Part shown: piece after piece, positions 14,730 through 16,564 of the stretch | Numbering within the stretch: the stretch's first letter is position 1 | How the letters are laid out: every line of letters starts with the position of its first letter | Assembly (NCBI GenBank): GCA_937916415.1 | Contig: CALGGH010000142.1 | Span: 1 to 16,564 of the forward strand | DNA: 16,564 nt | Source: an uncultured Lachnospiraceae bacterium | GTDB taxonomy: Bacteria > Bacillota > Clostridia > Lachnospirales > Lachnospiraceae | Direction of reading: 5' to 3' | Position numbers and translations under genes: made by a program | The notes under the pieces: generated by a model | Told to the model about the DNA's origin: nothing | The model's database searches: none | The model's input: only the letters and a program-made list of their open reading frames with translations

Positions 14730-15548
14730 TTAGGTCTCCCCATCGCCCCCGTCATGCACGTTCCACTTTTCGTTCCACAGCTTCAGGATTCGCTCCTGCA
14801 TGGAGGGACGGATCAGGTACAGGCCCACTATGCCCATTGACAGTGCGAACAGGATGGAAAAGATGATGCCGGCGTCGATCTCGGCCACGGGGATTCCGTT
14901 TTCCAGAGTCGGATCAAGCACGAAGCAGGTCCAGTCATATACGCCGTGCAGGATCATGGTCGGGATGATGCTCCCGCTGCGCAGGTACAGGGCGCAGAAG
15001 AAAATGCTCTCAAAAAAGGTCGTGAACGTCTGCACGATTATCATCGCCGGATTGCCGGACGAAAGGTTAGCCAGGTGAGAAAGACCGAATATCAGCGATA
15101 TGATGGCGACGACCATGTATGCCCTCTTTTCGCTTTTTACGTAACGCATGCCAATGGGCAGGGTGAATGCCCTGAACATGGATTACTCCACGATGCCCGC
15201 CGAGACTGCCATGCAAAATGAGATGAACGTCGGCTTGAAGAACCAGTCATTGACAACTCCCGTATAGACCGAGTCCAATATGATGCGTATCACGTACGGA
15301 AGGCAGATGAGCAAGAGCTCCTTAATCGTCACGCCCGGCTTGAATGAGCCATTATAGTCCGGGGCAAACCACAGCTTAAATATCCATATCAAAACCAGGC
15401 AGGCCGCGCTTTCGATCAGGTATCCGGAAGCCTTGCCGGAGGATGACGAGAACATCGCGATCGCGAAAGTAGTGATCAGCATTGTCAGTATCATCGCGAC
15501 AAACGGCATTTTTTCGCATATCAGGTGTCTTTTCCTGTAGGTTTTCAT
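14730..15548 (-). pseudogene. CPBP (CAAX-protease/Abi) membrane protein interrupted by a TAA at the catalytic motif
   Basis: Two in-frame parts form one CPBP intramembrane protease of about 272 residues: 15183-15548 (121 residues, from ATG 15548) and 14730-15179 (149 residues). Between them the frame reads Glu-TAA-Ser-Met-Phe-Arg, where the family has EExxxR, so the stop replaces the second catalytic Glu. The other motifs are intact: 'FGLSH' in the second part (its residues 31-35) and 'HGVYD' (78-82). Several membrane helices remain on both sides. It lies 21 bp after ispA on the same strand. Family roles include prenyl-protein processing and bacteriocin immunity. A sequencing error or read-through is possible; otherwise the gene is dead. 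Confidence 0.75.
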
Positions 15549-15569
15549 TGATCATCGTTCCTCGTTAAA

Positions 15570-16469
15570 TTACGCTTTTCTGTCGATCATGTAGGAAATG
15601 AGTCCCTCAAGGAACTCGTTTCTCGCAGTAAAGCCCCGCAGTATCTCAAGAGCCTCATCGCTGAGCCGCCTCACCTCTGCCTCGGCCGACTCTATGCCCT
15701 CCAGCGTCACGTAGGTCGTCTTGTTATTTCTGTCATCGGAGCCTATCGGCTTGCCAAGCTCCTCCTCGCTGGCGGTGACGTCCAGCACGTCGTCCCTGAT
15801 CTGGAACGCCAGCCCTACGTTGTATGCAGCCCTGTCTATGGCGATCAGCGTCTCGTCATCGACGCCGGCTAAGAGTGCGCCTATGTCCATGGCGGCACGC
15901 AGGAGCGCCGCAGTCTTATTCTTGTATACGTAGATAAGCTGCTCCATCGTGACGTCTGACGACTTCTCCGCCTCCACGTCCGCGCACTGACCCCCGATCA
16001 TGCCGTTAATGCCGCTGTGATAAAACAGCAGCTTCATGGCCTCCGCAACGAGCGTAGTGTCAAAAGCTGACTCTGCCAGGTCAAAGGCTAACAACGCGGT
16101 TTCAGACGCCAGGTTGAGCAGTCCGTCACCGGCCAGCACCGCCATGGCCTCGTCATACTGCTTCCAGGTGGAGGGCTTGCCGCGGCGCAGTTCGTCACCG
16201 TCCATCGCGGGTAGGTCGTCATGCACCAGCGAATACGTGTGTATCATCTCGATGGCGGCCATGAACGGAGCGATCAGCCGGCCGTCACCGCCGCACAGGA
16301 TGTGAGTCTCGATCATCAGCATCGGCCTGATGCGCTTGCCGCCCGCCATGAAGCTGTAGTTCATGGCCTCGATGACGCGCCCGCCGTATCCCTCGCCACC
16401 CGGCAGGTACCTGGTGATGATGCCCTCGGTGCGCTCTATCCTGTTTTTCATTTCATCCTTAAAATCCAT
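15570..16469 (-). CDS. ispA: Short-chain polyprenyl diphosphate synthase (farnesyl/geranyl type)
   Basis: A 299-residue enzyme, standard family length, which condenses isopentenyl diphosphate with allylic diphosphates to give farnesyl or geranylgeranyl diphosphate for quinones, undecaprenyl lipid and other isoprenoids. Motifs seen: 'GGKRIRP' (43-49), the first Asp-rich motif 'DDLPAMD' (D84, D85, D90) followed by 'RRGKPS' (95-100), 'GGQ' (159-161), and the second Asp-rich motif 'DDVLD' (226-230) after 'GLAFQIR'. The two residues inserted in the first motif are those typical of bacterial farnesyl synthases. ATG 16469 has GAGG (16477-16480) at 7 nt. The usual partner xseB is not in the 95 bp upstream. 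Product chain length cannot be fixed by eye. Confidence 0.92.
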   Translation of the reverse strand: MDFKDEMKNRIERTEGIITRYLPGGEGYGGRVIEAMNYSFMAGGKRIRPMLMIETHILCGGDGRLIAPFMAAIEMIHTYSLVHDDLPAMDGDELRRGKPSTWKQYDEAMAVLAGDGLLNLASETALLAFDLAESAFDTTLVAEAMKLLFYHSGINGMIGGQCADVEAEKSSDVTMEQLIYVYKNKTAALLRAAMDIGALLAGVDDETLIAIDRAAYNVGLAFQIRDDVLDVTASEEELGKPIGSDDRNNKTTYVTLEGIESAEAEVRRLSDEALEILRGFTARNEFLEGLISYMIDRKA

Positions 16470-16490
16470 AAAAATACCTCGCTGCTGAAG

Positions 16491-16527
16491 TGATCAACGT
16501 GATCAAGGGGACGGTTCTTTTGATCAA
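16491..16527. repeat. REP-like element upstream of ispA
   Basis: GGGGACGGTTCTTTT (16507-16521) is a motif I recall as scattered in many Firmicutes genomes, and here it is flanked by three copies of TGATCAA (16491, 16500, 16521). It resembles short interspersed elements. Its effect on ispA expression is unknown. Confidence 0.35.
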
Positions 16528-16564
16528 CTTTATCGGCAGGGACATAATGTCATTCAGGTCAGTT

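Noticed and set aside
14624..14866. 80-residue plus-strand open frame near the CPBP gene
   Set aside because: It is Arg/Ser/Pro-rich shadow sequence antisense to the CPBP 3' end, without a ribosome site.

Overview
The window looks like a metagenomic contig with two parts of different origin. Positions 1 to about 4440 carry a tightly packed plus-strand block of phage structural/packaging genes of the type found in Bacteroidetes (Bacteroides/Prevotella) prophages. It includes one Bacteroidetes-style promoter (TAnnTTTGC). From about 4440 to the end, the DNA is Firmicutes-like, most likely Lachnospiraceae (Butyrivibrio-type). The evidence is GGAGG ribosome sites, sigma-70 style promoters and the gene families present. 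The join lies inside two broken genes that share a short common stretch (4434-4448), so an assembly chimera is the simplest explanation.

Layout: 2-4448 (+) holds a partial gene, a 76-aa conserved protein, a portal-like protein, a DUF6712-type head/neck protein, two further structural candidates, a small HTH packaging candidate and the first 77 codons of a packaging-region gene. 4434-5300 (-) is an AAA-ATPase-like gene cut off at the join. 5301-5639 is an AT-rich intergenic region with the transposase promoter. About 5461-7554 is an IS4-superfamily (IS1634-like) insertion sequence. 7554-7884 (-) is the C-terminal remnant of an Rpn/PD-(D/E)XK protein, abutting the 3' end of a 1127-residue GH2 glycosidase (7856-11239, -). 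Next come an AzgA-type purine permease (-), a two-gene operon of a HipA-like kinase with a DUF2442-like/HTH partner (-), a CPBP (CAAX-protease-like) membrane protein gene broken by a stop codon (-), and ispA (-) near the right edge.

How the genes work together: ispA makes prenyl diphosphates and sits 21 bp upstream of the CPBP gene. The nonsense codon in the CPBP gene falls exactly on the second Glu of the EExxxR motif. The HipA-like gene comes first in its operon and overlaps its DNA-binding partner. A clear promoter upstream (TTGACG, 17 bp, TATAAT) is flanked by two copies of a TTGACG-N2-CGTSAA operator 41 bp apart. This kinase/regulator module with an autoregulatory-looking promoter is the best candidate for a poorly described system. 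The IS, the Rpn remnant and the truncated AAA-ATPase form a patch of mobile and decaying genes between the metabolic genes and the join.
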